From Myxococcota bacterium (GTDB lineage Bacteria; Myxococcota_C; UBA6777), in NCBI GenBank assembly GCA_963169055.1, contig CAUJFU010000372.1, forward strand, positions 1 through 33,417: 33,417 bases of DNA. The letters run 5' to 3'. Shown piece by piece: positions 31,978 to 33,417 of this stretch. The position numbers and the translations under genes were made by a program. The notes beneath the pieces are model-generated. The model did no database searches and was not told where the DNA came from. It saw only the letters and a list, made by a program, of their open reading frames with translations. Each line of letters begins with the position of its first letter. Position 1 is the first letter of the stretch.

Positions 31978-32883
31978 TTGCTTCGCTCCGTCGGCTTTTG
32001 TGGATTTTTGTTGTTGTGTTTCCTTTCCCTGAAAACGGCCTGTTTTTTCCAGCCCCCTGATCTCAAAGGCTTTGCTTGTTTTGGCGATCAAGATTGCCTC
32101 GAACCCTTGCGTTGCCGAGAGCAGCGTTGCCTTGTGCCTTGCCAACAAGACGCCGATTGTTCGGCTTCAGGCGAGCGTTGCGTCAACCAAGGATGCCAAA
32201 TCCCGACCACCGACGGCAGCGACAACGACGCGATCTGTGTCCCTTCCACCGAAGTTTGCAACGGCAAAGATGACAATTGCAACGGTCGCGTCGACGAAGA
32301 TTGCTTGATCGAAGGCGAACGTTGCGAGCCTTTTTCTGCAAAGTCGCCATCTTTTTGCTCGGATGGTTTGGTGTGTGCGTCGTATCGGCCCGAACGACCG
32401 CGTGTTTGCCTGCGGCCTTGCCGATCCGCTGATGTGCCTGCCTGCCCACAATCCGCCTTTGCTTGCACCGCGACCGCGCAAGGCAAAACCTACTGTATGC
32501 AAAGCGCCTGCAAGAACGATTCAGATTGCACATATCCCGGGCATCGTTGCCAGTCGATTGGGGGGGGACAACAGATCTGCTTGCCTTTTTACACCGATAC
32601 TGCGGGAACTTTGGACTTTGGGAGTCTGTGTTCTCCGTCCGAAGGGGATTTTTGCCGCGCCCCGCTGCTGTGTGTACGGGCCGAAGGGGCTGACAAAGGC
32701 CTTTGCACGTTGCCTTGCTCCGATGATACCGCTTGTACGGGAAAAGATCCCAGCCGCACTTCGTTTTGCGCCTTTTTTCAAGGGCTCAATCTCAAATACT
32801 GCGCGTACACCTGCCCCGGCGGAAGCGATGCGAGTTGCCCCAAATCTATGCGGTGCGCCTCACAAGTTTGCTTTGTTCCGTAG
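31978..32883 (+). CDS. Cys-rich exported protein with one MopE-type motif
   Basis: This 301-residue protein begins at a TTG directly after the methyltransferase stop; GAGG, inside the methyltransferase 3' end, lies 8 nt upstream. The N-terminal segment MLRSVGFCGFLLLCFLSLKT ending in AC suggests a signal peptide, possibly lipoprotein. The -3 position is Lys rather than Leu, so lipidation is uncertain. It carries over 30 Cys residues in CxxDxxC-type pairs (CFGDQDC, CQQDADC, CKNDSDC) and one MopE motif CNGKDDNCNGRVDEDC. This resembles the protein at 29535-30485 in style. The function is unknown and surface or periplasmic metal binding is likely. Co-transcription with a methyltransferase is odd and may be accidental. 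Confidence 0.8.
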   Translation: MLRSVGFCGFLLLCFLSLKTACFFQPPDLKGFACFGDQDCLEPLRCREQRCLVPCQQDADCSASGERCVNQGCQIPTTDGSDNDAICVPSTEVCNGKDDNCNGRVDEDCLIEGERCEPFSAKSPSFCSDGLVCASYRPERPRVCLRPCRSADVPACPQSAFACTATAQGKTYCMQSACKNDSDCTYPGHRCQSIGGGQQICLPFYTDTAGTLDFGSLCSPSEGDFCRAPLLCVRAEGADKGLCTLPCSDDTACTGKDPSRTSFCAFFQGLNLKYCAYTCPGGSDASCPKSMRCASQVCFVP

Positions 32884-32903
32884 ACTTGTTCCGTATAGGG
32901 ATA

Positions 32904-32920
32904 GGACTTACGCAGTTGGA
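32904..32920 (+). mobile_element. Possible insertion-sequence end remnant
   Basis: GGACTTACGCAGTTGGA resembles the terminal repeats of some IS5-type elements that begin with (A)GGACTTACGCA. No partner end or transposase is seen. Low-confidence call from memory of the motif. Confidence 0.2.
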
Positions 32921-32928
32921 TAGATTCT

Positions 32929-33052
32929 GTGGGGCGCGGCCCCACGCCCCGCATGGGAGCGAAGCCCCCTTGACCCCTTGTTGGCGATGTGTGCGTTGGT
33001 TTTCCAAACTAACGACTCTGTCGCTTGAAGTGTCGCGAACACGGGGTTTTTT
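32929..33052 (+). repeat. Structured dispersed repeat, copy C
   Basis: It matches copies A (170-290) and B (19381-19502). The first hairpin is GTGGGGC-GCG-GCCCCAC. The second hairpin loop is GCAT rather than GCAA, closed by CCC/GGG. A TTGG-TTTT-CCAA mini-hairpin lies in the variable middle. CACGGGG plus six T ends it at 33052, like an intrinsic terminator. It lies between the Cys-rich protein stop (32883) and the next gene's start (33099). Confidence 0.78.
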
Positions 33053-33098
33053 GTCCTCTGCGTAACTTCTCTCTGTTGCTTTGTTGGGAGGATAGCGT

Positions 33099-33417
33099 TT
33101 GCAAGAAAAAACCATCCTGTATTACAGCCCTGTTGCGCGGCAGTTCGATCGTTTTTTGGAAGAGTTGGGCGAACTGCCCGGTGTGGTGGTACGCGCAGGG
33201 GGGGCGAGTGCGGTGACAACTTTCGGGGAATGTTCGCTGGTGTGGTTTCCTGTGCGCATGGCCCGCGATGTGATGGCCTTTTTGGATCGTCGTTATGTTC
33301 ATTGGTTGGTGATGGATCTGCGCTTTCCTGCGGATTATGCGCCTAAAGATATCGACGAAGATATCCGCGAAGTGTATGCCTTGTTGCAACAGATGGACGA
33401 AGTGGAAGACCTCGAAG
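33099..33417 (+). CDS. Partial CDS, unknown, cut by right edge
   Basis: The frame is open from a TTG at 33099 with GGAGG 7 nt upstream to the end of the window (106 full codons). It begins MQEKTILYYSPVARQFDRFL. Later segments include VVVRAGGASAVTTFGECSLVW and YVHWLVMDLRFPADY, then the acidic helix DIDEDIREVYALLQQMDEVEDLE. The alternating beta/alpha layout with a VMDLR strand is loosely receiver-like, but no motif confirms it. It does not read as a family I know. It is preceded by copy C of the structured repeat, so the transcript may begin in or after it. Confidence 0.7.
   Translation, partial: MQEKTILYYSPVARQFDRFLEELGELPGVVVRAGGASAVTTFGECSLVWFPVRMARDVMAFLDRRYVHWLVMDLRFPADYAPKDIDEDIREVYALLQQMDEVEDLE

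Overview
The window looks like chromosomal DNA of a Gram-negative bacterium of the Myxococcota/Bradymonadota or wider 'deltaproteobacterial' type. The support is a combination of families rather than a marker gene: a serine/threonine kinase, a NtrC-type sigma-54 activator, MopE-like Cys/Asp-rich repeat proteins, OmpA with thrombospondin-3-type calcium repeats, outer-membrane barrels, a class III nucleotide cyclase, MinC and PHA (polyhydroxyalkanoate) regulation. No rRNA, tRNA, CRISPR array or transposase gene was seen. GTG and TTG starts with good ribosome binding sites are common. GATC is visibly over-represented.

Region 1 (1-7.0 kb) is a storage and fatty-acid module. phaR and a small phasin-like gene run leftward, followed by a gene cut by the left edge. 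A second coiled-coil, phasin-like gene runs rightward from a shared control region holding near-palindromic TGC/GCA operators. It is followed by an acyl-CoA synthetase, a sodium:solute symporter and a second acyl-CoA synthetase. The likely job is import and activation of organic acids feeding PHA or beta-oxidation. No PHA synthase is inside the window.

Region 2 (7.1-13.7 kb) holds a membrane-anchored UPF0489-like protein, two leftward paralogous outer-membrane proteins, a roughly 900-bp non-coding stretch with a strong leftward terminator inside a possible leader RNA, a sigma-54 response regulator and a small zinc-ribbon protein.

Region 3 (13.7-19.6 kb) has a leftward pair, a penicillin-acylase-family hydrolase and minC, joined by a 1-nt stop/start overlap. 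truD follows in the rightward direction. truD is bracketed by two inverted copies of a ~113-bp palindromic, MITE-like element. A different ~121-bp structured repeat occurs three times (near 0.2, 19.4 and 33.0 kb).

Region 4 (19.6-28.2 kb) is a tight rightward run: an OmpA-family protein, a LysM/FecR-like/barrel protein (1-nt overlap), a HAMP-adenylate/guanylate cyclase and a Ser/Thr kinase with a degenerate receiver-like C-terminus. It reads as an envelope-to-cytoplasm signalling operon and is the most system-like set in the window.

Region 5 (28.2-33.4 kb) holds mrp (leftward, sharing stop bases with the kinase gene), a MopE-like lipoprotein (leftward), a solitary DpnA-like adenine methyltransferase with an abutting Cys-rich lipoprotein (rightward), the third copy of the structured repeat and a gene cut by the right edge. 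Short two-copy tandem duplications of 26-36 bp recur at gene borders throughout.
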